DNA of 29,263 nucleotides from a virus. Within the stretch, counting starts at the first letter, position 1. The number at the start of each line of letters is the position of its first letter. This document shows positions 5,235-13,663 of this stretch, one piece after another. The translations under genes and the position numbers were made by a program. The DNA lies in IMG/VR virus record IMGVR_UViG_3300034198_009848, positions 1 through 29,263 of that record; one strand, 5' to 3'. A model generated the notes under the pieces. It saw only the letters and a list, made by a program, of their open reading frames with translations. It was not told where the DNA came from and ran no database searches.

Positions 5235-7256
5235 TTATGCGCTAGGGATCTCGCAGGCATCAGTGGTGCAGTAGGCTTCTCCCACAGCGTCTAATGCCTT
5301 GCTCTTATAGATAGTTTTTAGGCTAATCTTCTTTAGCTTACCAATGTAAGACTTGTAGTCTTCTTCTGAGATCTCAGTGTAAGGCTGCTGTGGGTACACG
5401 TCTTTACCCTGTGGCAAGAACGATACCGTCTTTAACCGGCCTTCGTACATGTGAAGGATTGTGCCTACGTGCTTTGCCTCTGTTTCTTTATCAAAACTGA
5501 GAGTTACTGATACTGAGTTATCTGACCAGTATTGCTGCGCAAACGCCGCCAAGTTAGCCTTCTCAAACAAAGATACTTCACCTTCAGGGCGTACAGCTAC
5601 AGACTTAACTGGGAAGTACACGACAACGGTATTATCAGGATCGGTTACTGAATCCTCAATGAGATACCCAGCCTTTTCAAATAAAGGAACCATAGGGTCA
5701 ATCTTTGAAAAACGAATTGAACGCAGTACGTACTCTCCACCTACTGGCCAGTGAACTCCAGGAGTCTCACCCGCAAGGATTGATACAGTGCCGGACGGCT
5801 TTACAGTTGTAGTCTTAATTGACTCACGTACACACAACCACTCAGAATACATAGTGTCCCACTTTTGTACTTCGTCATAGCCGTTGTCCAGCCAGTCACG
5901 TAGTACCGGAAGACCCTTAACATCAGCAAATGCTGCTAGTCCTGAAACTGAACAGCCAATGCGGCGGTTACGCTGCATGATTGCGTTGGTCTGCTCCCAG
6001 TGTGTTGGGATGAGAGTTACAGTCTTGGCATAAAGATATGCAAACTTAAGAGTACGCATAAAATCTTTTAGATCTTCGTGACGATTGATGTAGGTTTCTA
6101 CAAGCGTGCAGCATTCATATGATTCAAGAGACTGTTCTGCGCAAGGATTGTACCCAGCAACCCGGTAATCTTTGTTATTAATTGGGTCACCAATACGGCC
6201 ATACTTGCGAGAAGTATCCAGCCAGATAAATCCAGGCTCACCATTAAGAGCAATGTTCTCTACAAACGGAGAGTAATCCATTCCAACAGTTGCTTCTAGA
6301 GAGTTATTGGACATCCAACCCCAACCCTGAGCTTTAGGATCGTACGAGTTGCGATCTGGAAATTTCTCTGGATTCTTAGCATTAATAAAATCAATGTCAT
6401 CTGGCTGACCTAAAGCTAACTCAGCTGAGCGGCGGACGTTGCCGGACACAACGCAGACACCAATGAGATTAGAAATATCAGTAATGAGAATTGAATCAAG
6501 TGACTTGTTAGTTGCCTTAGAAAGTACTGTAGTTAGCGCATCAAGTAACTTAATGAGCGGTGCTGGTCCTGACGAAGTTCCGCCAAATCCTTTGATTGGT
6601 TCTCCCGCTGGGCGAATTTCACTAAAGTCAAACTTTGGAAGTTTTTGTCCTGGCTTTAAGAAACTATTTACAACCATAGCCATAGCCTCTACCCAACCTT
6701 CGCGGGTATCTGGAATGACGTGAATATCATCAGTACGTTCTGGGCTGTATATTTCAAAACCCTTGTCTTTACCCTTGGTGTCGAAACCTACCCCGATTCC
6801 GAGCATAGATGCCTCCATTAGGAAACGAAAAGGTGCAGCCGGATCAGCCTTAGTCATATCGTTAGTTGATACAAATGCGCAGTTCTGAAGTGCTGCAGAA
6901 TTACGCTTAGACATTACATACTCGGTGCCCATCATCCAAAGTCCACGACCTGGAGGAGTCCACTTCAGATTAAACAGGCGGTCAAAAGCTTCTTGGGCAG
7001 ATGCCTGAGCTTGATGGCCGTTCCATGGGAGACGGTTATCTTTACAATGATCTTTCTGAATTGAGTACATTCCCTCAATGACCCGGCGGCATACCTCTAC
7101 CCAAGTCTCTTTAGACCCGTCTTCTTTAAGACGAGAGTATGTACGCATAAAGGTAATTTCACCTACTGAATTGCCTCCGGCATCGGTATAACCCCATGGA
7201 ACTTGGCGGTCTACATATGTATTTACAAATTCTTCATTTAAGTGAAATGAGAACAC
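5235..7256 (-). CDS. nrdJ: Adenosylcobalamin-dependent (class II) ribonucleoside-triphosphate reductase
   Basis: The enzyme reduces ribonucleotides to deoxyribonucleotides using a cobalamin-generated thiyl radical, supplying dNTPs in the cytoplasm. Motifs fit the monomeric RTPR type known from Lactobacillus leichmannii. The first reducible cysteine is in LQNCAFVS (C126). The active-site loop is NPCAEQ, with radical Cys C372 and E374. The partner cysteine is in ECCTLVE (C383), and a C-terminal C663-x4-C668 pair would be re-reduced by thioredoxin or a like partner. It is 673 aa against about 739 for the type enzyme, so somewhat compact. The start is GTG behind AAGGAG. A TTGACA promoter box and a palindrome lie upstream. 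No small subunit, activase or thioredoxin gene is visible here. Confidence 0.93.
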   Translation of the reverse strand: MFSFHLNEEFVNTYVDRQVPWGYTDAGGNSVGEITFMRTYSRLKEDGSKETWVEVCRRVIEGMYSIQKDHCKDNRLPWNGHQAQASAQEAFDRLFNLKWTPPGRGLWMMGTEYVMSKRNSAALQNCAFVSTNDMTKADPAAPFRFLMEASMLGIGVGFDTKGKDKGFEIYSPERTDDIHVIPDTREGWVEAMAMVVNSFLKPGQKLPKFDFSEIRPAGEPIKGFGGTSSGPAPLIKLLDALTTVLSKATNKSLDSILITDISNLIGVCVVSGNVRRSAELALGQPDDIDFINAKNPEKFPDRNSYDPKAQGWGWMSNNSLEATVGMDYSPFVENIALNGEPGFIWLDTSRKYGRIGDPINNKDYRVAGYNPCAEQSLESYECCTLVETYINRHEDLKDFMRTLKFAYLYAKTVTLIPTHWEQTNAIMQRNRRIGCSVSGLAAFADVKGLPVLRDWLDNGYDEVQKWDTMYSEWLCVRESIKTTTVKPSGTVSILAGETPGVHWPVGGEYVLRSIRFSKIDPMVPLFEKAGYLIEDSVTDPDNTVVVYFPVKSVAVRPEGEVSLFEKANLAAFAQQYWSDNSVSVTLSFDKETEAKHVGTILHMYEGRLKTVSFLPQGKDVYPQQPYTEISEEDYKSYIGKLKKISLKTIYKSKALDAVGEAYCTTDACEIPSA

Positions 7257-7283
7257 TTAGTCTCCTTTTTAGGTGTTTATGGC

Positions 7284-7314
7284 ATAACAGTATCAACATA
7301 TTTTTATATGTCAA
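7284..7314 (-). promoter_or_regulatory. Candidate promoter of the ribonucleotide reductase gene
   Basis: On the minus strand a perfect TTGACA (7314-7309) is followed after 16 nt by TACTGT (7292-7287), or after 19 nt by TGTTAT (7289-7284). The -35 is consensus and the -10 ambiguous. It lies in the 110-nt gap before the reductase start and next to an operator-like palindrome. Confidence 0.5.
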
Positions 7315-7325
7315 TTTCACAAGTC

Positions 7326-7342
7326 TATTTCACGGTGAAATA
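7326..7342. promoter_or_regulatory. Operator-like palindrome upstream of the reductase promoter
   Basis: TATTTCAC and GTGAAATA form a perfect 8-bp inverted repeat around one base. Read on the minus strand, a further GTGAAAT copy overlaps the start of the TTGACA -35 box (about 7320-7314). Two direct copies plus one inverted copy next to a promoter suggest a regulator binding site. It does not look like the NrdR box I know. Confidence 0.5.
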
Positions 7343-7366
7343 CGCTTGTTATCAGGGTAGTACTTT

Positions 7367-8842
7367 TTAGCCCTCTATTTGATCAATGATGATCTCAGTG
7401 ACGGATTCTTCAGACAATCCATCGTTTGGAAGTTGGTTCAAAACACTTGCTTTATCCCCAAATAAGTTACTTAAAATACCGCCAGAAGTTTGACGCTCTA
7501 CGGTCATTCTAACAAACTCATTATTAGATTCTAGCTTCTTTAATTGCTCTACAATCTTAAACAGTCGGTCGATTTCTTGGCCGGTATTTGGGTCAGGATA
7601 GCCGCCGTTTAATTCTTCAGAAAACCTTGCAAATGCTACTCTTCCGGCCTGCATTTCAATAATTGCATTAAGCAATGAACGCAGTTGATCCTTAGTCTTT
7701 ACTTCCACTGGAAGGTTAAATGCACAAGCACTTTGTGGGGTAAAAGCAGGGCAGTTTGCAGCCACAAAACAGGTGTCACATTGACGTAAAGATTGTGAGT
7801 TTGAGGACAATACAGGAGCGTCTCTGAGAACGTCTCTACCGGACGCATCTTTGTCCATAATGGTGCGTTGTTCGACCCCAAATACAGGCAGTGTACGTGT
7901 CTCTGAGGGCTCCCTAGGGGCTAATTCTTTCCGCACATGGACCACTCTATTATCAGGGTTTGCACCCCCTGTTTCCGCAGAACCTGGGTCATCCATGTCA
8001 TCACTGTTATCAGATAACATAGGGCGATTTTTATCCAAGGTTTTCTCCAATTGCAAGTAGGACCAAATTGCAAGGCGGGTTACCTCGTTAGGGTCATCAT
8101 CCATTATCTTACTAAAATCAAGTCCGGCACTCTCAATGATTCTCTTATACCGTGGGCGGGCTTGAGACTTCATTTTTTTAGGGTACCGGACAAGCTTGTT
8201 ACCATCCCATACGATGGTTTCTCCGCGCATCATGGGACTTAGCCACGACATAGTGCTGGCGGTGGTAAAAGGTATTTGCCTTAGGTTATCTGGTTTAGCG
8301 CAAGCAATGCCGTGTATGTCTACGTCATATTGGCTCTTTATAGCCCTTACGCGGGACGCTAAGGTTAGTTCAGTCTCTATGGCTGCTCCAGGTATAGCAA
8401 CGTGTCCATACTCTGTAGCAAGGTTTAGAAGCTCTACAGGTCCTTGCTCTACACTCCACAAAGGCCAGAATATTCCTGGGGTTGTGTAGCTCCAAAAGCT
8501 TTCTCTTTGGTTTTCAATCCAGTCTTCTCCAAGAATAGGATGAGAAAACTCAGTTGCCCCAGAAAGTCTTTCCTCATTAATAGATATCCACTCTTGATAT
8601 TCCTCGCAGTACGCCTCGAGCTCCATAAGTGACAAATTTGACTTTAAGCTGCTAGAAACGCCACTATCTGCGTAAATCTTTGTTTCTTCAGGATATCTTT
8701 CTGAAAGTAAATAGTCTTTAGTTTTAGGTAAACCGCGTCTTTTTAAGGCCCAATAATTAATGCCAATAGATGAAGCACCTGTAGCAATAAGTAGATTTCT
8801 GTGAGAGGGAACTTCACCGCCCAAAAAGATTAGCTCACTCAT
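7367..8842 (-). CDS. Putative TGT/DpdA-like barrel protein with C-terminal Cys cluster
   Basis: The 491-aa protein has two segments that recall tRNA-guanine transglycosylase-like (TGT, DpdA) barrels: YADSG near residue 57, like the family's DSG, and VDIHGIACAKPDNLRQIPF followed by TASTMSWL, like the HGxGxT...SVDSTSW ending of DpdA-type proteins. The Asp expected in that last motif is not evident, so catalysis is uncertain. After about residue 275 comes a low-complexity linker and a Cys cluster C-x2-C-x5-C-x8-C that could hold zinc or an iron-sulfur cluster. The start ATG overlaps the HAD-like gene's stop as ATGA. TGT-type enzymes exchange a guanine base for a 7-deazaguanine in RNA or DNA; no deazaguanine synthesis gene is in the window. 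The family call is tentative; the coding call is firm. Confidence 0.6.
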   Translation of the reverse strand: MSELIFLGGEVPSHRNLLIATGASSIGINYWALKRRGLPKTKDYLLSERYPEETKIYADSGVSSSLKSNLSLMELEAYCEEYQEWISINEERLSGATEFSHPILGEDWIENQRESFWSYTTPGIFWPLWSVEQGPVELLNLATEYGHVAIPGAAIETELTLASRVRAIKSQYDVDIHGIACAKPDNLRQIPFTTASTMSWLSPMMRGETIVWDGNKLVRYPKKMKSQARPRYKRIIESAGLDFSKIMDDDPNEVTRLAIWSYLQLEKTLDKNRPMLSDNSDDMDDPGSAETGGANPDNRVVHVRKELAPREPSETRTLPVFGVEQRTIMDKDASGRDVLRDAPVLSSNSQSLRQCDTCFVAANCPAFTPQSACAFNLPVEVKTKDQLRSLLNAIIEMQAGRVAFARFSEELNGGYPDPNTGQEIDRLFKIVEQLKKLESNNEFVRMTVERQTSGGILSNLFGDKASVLNQLPNDGLSEESVTEIIIDQIEG

Positions 8843-9315
8843 TCAAATCGGAAGCCTTCGCTATCATTGCTGTTTAATTTTGCATATTTTTCAGCAATTA
8901 ATTGCTTCTGTCTTTCTTGTTCTTTTGTAATTGTGTCCCAAGGACGTATTTCACGAGAAGACGGGAAATACTTAGGGCTAGAGAATAAAAGAGTAGGTAT
9001 GCCTTGTGCTAAAGCTGCTGCACAGGCGTCTGGATCAGCATCTACATAAATCTCTACTTTACCCTGGGTGCGGGCAAGCTCTAAATGTCTAGCTTTATAA
9101 TCTTGACCTGCATAGAAATGTGAACTATCCATTACATCTGAGTAATCAAATAAATAGTTAGTTTTTAACCAGTGGTTTATTTCTGCTTCATTGCTGTCAG
9201 TAGACAAAACTACTCGATAAGAAACAACCAAAGTTCTAAGAAGTTTAAATCCTTCAGGTATTGGATCTTTATTGGGCTTTCTTAAAACACCTTCAATTGA
9301 AATAAGTGCTGTCAT
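8839..9315 (-). CDS. HAD-like protein lacking the catalytic aspartate
   Basis: The 158-aa protein has the order of a haloacid dehalogenase fold. An N-terminal strand ALISIEGVL replaces the usual DxDGT; motif II is VVLSTDSN; a Lys follows in DYKARHLEL; and motif IV is EIYVDADPDACAAALAQGI, with the typical Gly-Ile-Thr after it. The nucleophile Asp is Ser6 and the second Asp is Glu8, so phosphatase activity would be lost or altered. Its start and stop both overlap the neighbours by four bases (ATGA), placing it in one translational unit with the NTase-like and TGT-like genes. A binding or regulatory role is possible. Confidence 0.66.
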   Translation of the reverse strand: MTALISIEGVLRKPNKDPIPEGFKLLRTLVVSYRVVLSTDSNEAEINHWLKTNYLFDYSDVMDSSHFYAGQDYKARHLELARTQGKVEIYVDADPDACAAALAQGIPTLLFSSPKYFPSSREIRPWDTITKEQERQKQLIAEKYAKLNSNDSEGFRFE

Positions 9316-10250
9316 TGTAAAGGACTCTTATGCGATATTGTGCGCCTAATTAAAGTGTCTGGGGTTGGCAGCTCAATTCCGTAAGTTTCTAGCTCGTCGC
9401 TTTTACGAGCAGCATCTCTATAATCTTTAATCATTTTAAGAGCCTGCACAATTCCAGACTGCTTACCAGCTTGCCAACGATAATTGTGATAATCTTCGTA
9501 ACCTGCACCAGTCTTACTAAAAGCTATCTTGCGTCCATGGTGTATGTTTTCGTACATATCAGCTGCTTGATCAATAGCTAGTTGTAATTTACGTTCAGCG
9601 TTCACTCTATTAGCAGAGCTGGTTGACCCTCTAAATTCTGCAAGGGCCTGTCCATATCTGTTTACAAGCTCTATGGCAGTATTGTAATCGCGTTCAACAC
9701 TTTGTCCCCAAACACGGGAATATGGAGGACTAGTGTCCTGTGAAGGTTTTACAGTCCAACCATCATTGATTAAATCGTAAGCGGCGTAAGGGTTAATATC
9801 AACTATGTTTGATTGTGGATTTACATAGTAAGTTAGCTCAAACCCTTCCCAATTAGAAGTCTTAGGCATAACTTGATTTGCAAACTCTTCGTTAAACATG
9901 CCTGCAATTTCTTCATTAGACATGCCCGTAAAATCAGAGTTTGTTCGTCTGAACTTTACGTAATCAATACCTACTAAGCAATCTAAATCGCCGGGCTGTC
10001 GTGCACTTTCCCACTGGTAAGACACACCAGAGCCAGCCAACCAAGCTGATACCCAAAGGTTAGGCTCTTGGTACATTACTGCTAAATGATCAAAGAGAAT
10101 TCTTAAAACGCTATTACGGACCCAAGACCGTAGGTGCATTCCTTCAAACAATTTTGGATCAAGACCAGAAGAAGGCTCACTGAAGTATGATGTAGAACTT
10201 GGCTGAACGTCTACATCGCTAAAGGAATTAAAATCATTAATCATCCTCAT
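9312..10250 (-). CDS. Nucleotidyltransferase-fold protein
   Basis: The 312-aa protein carries the pol-beta-type nucleotidyltransferase signature: GSG at residues 73-75, then GDLDCLVGID with D88 and D90 as metal ligands, and a later strand FELTYYV with E138 as a candidate third carboxylate. The rest is helical, with conserved-looking basic and aromatic residues near YENIHHGRKIAFSKTG. Members of this superfamily transfer a nucleotide to RNA, proteins or small molecules, including in toxin-antitoxin and RNA-processing systems. Which substrate applies here cannot be read from sequence. It leads a coupled series with the HAD-like and TGT-like genes. The start was taken at the ATG overlapping the previous gene's end; ATG two codons later is an alternative. 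Confidence 0.7.
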   Translation of the reverse strand: MRMINDFNSFSDVDVQPSSTSYFSEPSSGLDPKLFEGMHLRSWVRNSVLRILFDHLAVMYQEPNLWVSAWLAGSGVSYQWESARQPGDLDCLVGIDYVKFRRTNSDFTGMSNEEIAGMFNEEFANQVMPKTSNWEGFELTYYVNPQSNIVDINPYAAYDLINDGWTVKPSQDTSPPYSRVWGQSVERDYNTAIELVNRYGQALAEFRGSTSSANRVNAERKLQLAIDQAADMYENIHHGRKIAFSKTGAGYEDYHNYRWQAGKQSGIVQALKMIKDYRDAARKSDELETYGIELPTPDTLIRRTISHKSPLQ

Positions 10251-10461
10251 CCTCTTCTTCCTCGACTAGTTTTTTGGCTTTAAGACCACGTTTTTTATAA
10301 ATTTCGTTATCTTCTTCAGCAGGTTTGCTAGGAGAGATAAACCCACATTCTACATGTGCGTTGGAAAAACGCCAGGTCAAAGCCCAAACAGTTTCATTTG
10401 CGTCGCCATCTGAGTCAATGCTTAAGGATGCCTCACATGAGCAAACCAATTCTACATACAT
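10237..10461 (-). CDS. Small hypothetical protein, 74 aa, acidic tail
   Basis: The ATG at 10461 (MYVELVCSC) is preferred over one at 10503, because GGAG lies ten nt before it and the longer form would overlap the upstream gene with a basic, unlikely N-terminus. The product has a beta-like first half with Cys residues at CSC and ECGF, then a charged tail ending in a run of Glu and Asp. No family is recognised. It overlaps the NTase-like gene by 14 bases. Confidence 0.65.
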   Translation of the reverse strand: MYVELVCSCEASLSIDSDGDANETVWALTWRFSNAHVECGFISPSKPAEEDNEIYKKRGLKAKKLVEEEEDEDD

Positions 10462-10474
10462 TGACCCAATACTC

Positions 10475-10756
10475 CTACGCCTGGTCAGGCGCTTGTGGCG
10501 CACGAACTTGTGATAATGCTGTCAAAGTATATTCTGCAGCAGCTTGTGCCTGAAGATCCATAAGGATTTCAGAAAGGTAGCGGCGAATTTCAATCATAGA
10601 TGCTTCACGCTCTACTGGAATAGTTATAGCCTGAGTGTTGCGCTCTAAAAACACGGAGCCATCTTCTCCAATTGCAATTACAAAAGCTGCTTTAATTTTT
10701 GGTGCTTCAGGCAATTCTGGTGCTTCTGTTGAATTTGTTTCTACTGTGTTTTCCAT
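10475..10756 (-). CDS. Hypothetical protein, 93 aa
   Basis: AAGGAG sits seven nt before ATG, overlapping the previous stop. The 93-aa product has a Pro/Glu/Thr-rich N-terminus, a strand pair KAAFVIAIGEDGSVFLER, and a helix EIRRYLSEILMDLQAQAAAEY, followed by an Ala/Gln/Pro tail. Compact beta-beta-alpha proteins of this sort are frequent in actinophages without known function. Confidence 0.75.
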   Translation of the reverse strand: MENTVETNSTEAPELPEAPKIKAAFVIAIGEDGSVFLERNTQAITIPVEREASMIEIRRYLSEILMDLQAQAAAEYTLTALSQVRAPQAPDQA

Positions 10757-10759
10757 ATT

Positions 10760-11347
10760 TTACTCCTTGTACATACCTGCAGCACGGCGCTGCTTAGTCA
10801 TTACGTTTGATTTAACTGGGCAGAAATCGCATAAGTATACGCGAGTTCCTTGTGATTTATCTGGGGCTACAAGCCCGGCTTCTTTACGTAATTCCGCTGT
10901 TTTTGGAATTAACCGCTTGCTTTCATTTTGCCAATCAGGGCAACTATCTTGTGGTCGTAGATGCTTTGAGTAGCAAGACATGGCATCTTCATAAAAAGTC
11001 GCACGAGTTTCGTAGTAGCCCTTATCAAGATTATCTAAACCGCCGCCAACTTTATCGCGCATCTGCTCAATTATTTCTTTGCGGTATTTTTCTTGAGCCC
11101 AGAGTTTAACTCCAATTTTAAATAAACTACCTGCGTGAGGTACGCCAGCGGATTCGTGACGCTCAATGAGAACAGCTAAAAGAACGTCGTCATCAGGGTT
11201 ACCCTCAAAATCGGGAAGTTCTTCGATAGACTTACAGTTCCAGCAGTAAAGAATTCTAATTTTAGGACCTTCGTCCTTAATTTCTGTTACCTTGCCCTGG
11301 CCAGCAGAAGGCGTGTTATTGCCTTGTCCAATTATTGGAATGCCCAC
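10760..11347 (-). CDS. Hypothetical Cys-motif protein, 195 aa
   Basis: The protein starts at GTG behind TAGGAG. It has CWNC near residue 35, a helical middle (FKIGVKLWAQEKYRKEIIEQM), single Cys at MSCYS and DSCPDW, and a C-terminal CDFCPVKSN. The two CxxC pairs far apart in sequence could form one zinc site. A role with nucleic acids is possible but not shown. A 76-nt gap upstream contains a short 6-bp inverted repeat (11361-11366 with 11373-11378). Confidence 0.75.
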   Translation of the reverse strand: MGIPIIGQGNNTPSAGQGKVTEIKDEGPKIRILYCWNCKSIEELPDFEGNPDDDVLLAVLIERHESAGVPHAGSLFKIGVKLWAQEKYRKEIIEQMRDKVGGGLDNLDKGYYETRATFYEDAMSCYSKHLRPQDSCPDWQNESKRLIPKTAELRKEAGLVAPDKSQGTRVYLCDFCPVKSNVMTKQRRAAGMYKE

Positions 11348-11423
11348 AAATGCTCCTAATAGTAGTTACAGGACTACTTTACAGGCACTTTTGAAGTTTA
11401 TCCGCAGTTACAGAATACTAATT

Positions 11424-12098
11424 TTAATTTTTGTATTCTTTATGCCAATCTTGAGGCTCCTCAGCCCAAAAAGCGGCTTCATTCATGAAAGAATTGCCAG
11501 TTTTATTATCATTATTGTTGTAAGCAGTTTCGGCCCTATCAACGTGAAAATCATAGTGTTCATCAGCAGTCATAGGGCGGCTGGTGACATCTCCGCCAGA
11601 ACCCGTAACCTCTACGTAGTGCACTCTATGGCCTTTATGCTGAAGAATTCGAGGTTTTGCAACTTCTTCAAAAGCTTTAGCATTAGTAGTTTTAGACGGG
11701 CTATACGGGCTCTGTGGTGGATTTTGCTTAGCTGCTTCTAATTTAGCTTGTGCTTTTGCATACTCCTCGTCAGTCATATAGCGAGTTTCAGGTTCTTCAG
11801 TTGCTTTAGGAGCAGAAGGTCTAGGCGCTGTTCCAGCACCTTGACCGGCTCTACTGGGGCGTACACGAGTTTTGTTTCTAGCTTCCTCGTATTCTTTGCG
11901 CCTTTGTTTAGCAGCTTCAACACGTGCTTCACGCTCTTTTTCAGCTTCAGCTAATTTATCTATGTTGTAAGTAGGGTTGGGCGGTCTAGGAACATGGTTA
12001 CCTAGCCTTGTTGGGAACTCATATTTACGCCCTTGCCACATAACGTCATTTTCAGACCCCTCTTTGTTATAAGGAACAAAACGTTTTTCGTCATCCAT
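11424..12098 (-). CDS. Low-complexity hypothetical protein, 224 aa
   Basis: Residues about 45-85 are a charged helix rich in Glu, Arg, Ala and Lys (EAEKEREARVEAAKQRRKEY), followed by a Pro/Ala/Thr-rich linker and a C-terminal part with several His and Trp residues (HYDFHVDRAE, WAEEPQDWHKE). It overlaps the upstream gene by eight bases. It looks partly disordered, with no recognised family. It is the last gene of the cysteine-motif cluster. Confidence 0.72.
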   Translation of the reverse strand: MDDEKRFVPYNKEGSENDVMWQGRKYEFPTRLGNHVPRPPNPTYNIDKLAEAEKEREARVEAAKQRRKEYEEARNKTRVRPSRAGQGAGTAPRPSAPKATEEPETRYMTDEEYAKAQAKLEAAKQNPPQSPYSPSKTTNAKAFEEVAKPRILQHKGHRVHYVEVTGSGGDVTSRPMTADEHYDFHVDRAETAYNNNDNKTGNSFMNEAAFWAEEPQDWHKEYKN

Positions 12099-13527
12099 TT
12101 ATTTGCCCTTGAGATCTTGCTGATGAGATAGCTTCGTCAAGGATGCTTTGACGTTCAGAAGTTGTAAATTTTCTAGCTGCTGTTTGATGAGCGCGGTATA
12201 ATTCCGAGCGTTCAACTTCATCTTTTGACATTGGTTGACCTTGTTTGTTTTTTGCTACAACTGTTGTTGGTACCCAATGATATTGTGGATTTCCGTACCT
12301 GTTTTTAACATGGTTTCCACTCTCATCATAGTGAGGAACAGCAGCTACCATTACAGCTTTGTCATCATGCCAAGCCATAGGATGGCCAGTATGATGCATT
12401 TTTACTGCTAATTCATAGGGCTTGCCAGTTGCAATCTTTGGAGCTCTCTCTTTAATTGCTTGCATACCAGACTCATCAGAGCCTTCTTTAGAAACTTCTG
12501 CGCCTAATTTACCTAATTCTCTTGCCTTTAAAGCTGAAACCATTTCTGGCTCTGCTTCAGCGACGTCGCTTCTTTGTGCTCCAAGAAGATTAAGTTGATA
12601 TGCTCTAGCTTCGTCTTCTTGAGTAATAACGTTATCTTGTGGGGATACATCTACTGGAGAAACTCTTCCACGTAAACGAGCTTGATTTGGAATTGCTGGG
12701 GCATCAGCGGATGGTGGAAAAATGTCTGTAAGTGATTCGTTTGGACGTTCGGTTCGTAAACCTGGCTCTTGAGCCCCAGTTAAACCTCGTCCTTTTTGAA
12801 TTTTTCTAAGACTATACATAGTTACGCCAACTTGTCCGGCGTTATCAACAGGAAGAGGGCGACCTGGCCTGCGAATAGGCGGAGCATCTGGTTCCCCTGC
12901 TGCACGTGCTCTTGACCTTAGTGAAGCGTCTGTTCCAGCAGCTCTACGGGCTTGTTCTTCTTCAGAAACTAATCTATTAAAATGCTTTACGGGATCAGAT
13001 TCTCTTAAAAACTCTTTTGTTGGAAGCTCTTCTAAACCAGTACTTGGAGCCGGCGTTGGAAAAAAACTCTCATCTTCTCCAAGACTGCTGGCAAACATTT
13101 TTGAATGTTCGTAAGCGGCTTCTTCAGCAGTTAAAGGTTGTGCACCGGGGGCTACACCGTAATCTTCTTCTTCAAATGGGGATTTATTTTTTGTGGTCTC
13201 TAACAAATAATTTCTGCGAAGTGCTTTTTTAATATGTTCGGCAAATTCATTTGGAAAATCTTTTTCACCCTCTGCTAAAAAAGTAGTTGAGTTTCTTTGA
13301 AGACCTTTACCGGCTAAATGTGCAAAATTTAAATTTTGCTGCATTTCTTTTCCGTGTTCTTTACAAGCTTGGTGAACACTAAACTTATCTACAGAAGACT
13401 TTTCGTTACCTGGTTCATCAATAGTGTAGACAACATGAGTAGCCGGTTTAGAGCAATAAACAGTTTCTCCATTAGGTCCGCTGTTGGGGTAGTTACACGG
13501 GACGCTAATACTAGAGCTATTGTCCAT
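12091..13527 (-). CDS. Large hypothetical protein with N-terminal Cys/His motif, 478 aa
   Basis: The N-terminus has Cys11, Cys25, a Cys near 55 and a His three residues later (VPCNYP, VYCSKP, QACKEHG), which fits a small zinc knuckle. The long middle is polar and low in hydrophobics (about 100-330). The C-terminal 110 residues look folded, with several His and Trp (MHHTGHPMAWHD, YHWVPTTVV), followed by a helix FTTSERQSILDEAISSARSQ. The stop overlaps the next gene and the start overlaps the 48-aa gene upstream. I recognise no family. Confidence 0.75.
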   Translation of the reverse strand: MDNSSSISVPCNYPNSGPNGETVYCSKPATHVVYTIDEPGNEKSSVDKFSVHQACKEHGKEMQQNLNFAHLAGKGLQRNSTTFLAEGEKDFPNEFAEHIKKALRRNYLLETTKNKSPFEEEDYGVAPGAQPLTAEEAAYEHSKMFASSLGEDESFFPTPAPSTGLEELPTKEFLRESDPVKHFNRLVSEEEQARRAAGTDASLRSRARAAGEPDAPPIRRPGRPLPVDNAGQVGVTMYSLRKIQKGRGLTGAQEPGLRTERPNESLTDIFPPSADAPAIPNQARLRGRVSPVDVSPQDNVITQEDEARAYQLNLLGAQRSDVAEAEPEMVSALKARELGKLGAEVSKEGSDESGMQAIKERAPKIATGKPYELAVKMHHTGHPMAWHDDKAVMVAAVPHYDESGNHVKNRYGNPQYHWVPTTVVAKNKQGQPMSKDEVERSELYRAHQTAARKFTTSERQSILDEAISSARSQGQING

Positions 13528-13663
13528 CTCTCTCTAAATCCTGTCGTTTTAACGCTTCATCTAACAAAGCGTATAGTTCATCTTCACTACGTCTAAGGTG
13601 AAGCTCTTTGAGCATTCTTTGTTGATGAGATAGGCCCTCATCTAACTCATCTTCGTAAAGCAT
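13517..13663 (-). CDS. Small helical protein, 48 aa
   Basis: The start ATG overlaps the upstream stop as TAATG, and the stop lies inside the next gene, overlapping it by 11 bases. The product is acidic and helical, with two amphipathic segments (EGLSHQQRMLKELHLRR and ELYALLDEALKRQDL). Coupling at both ends and helix periodicity support a real gene. It might be an adaptor; no family is recognised. Confidence 0.7.
   Translation of the reverse strand: MLYEDELDEGLSHQQRMLKELHLRRSEDELYALLDEALKRQDLERDGQ

Noticed and set aside
5461-5754. Plus-strand ORF of 97 aa inside the reductase gene
   Set aside because: It is a shadow of a highly conserved enzyme on the other strand, with no ribosome site. The same applies to the plus-strand frames over the TGT-like, polA, RecA-like and helicase genes.
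11361-11378. AGTAGT/ACTACT hairpin in the 76-nt gap before the 195-aa gene
   Set aside because: The 6-bp AT-leaning stem is too weak to claim as a terminator or operator.
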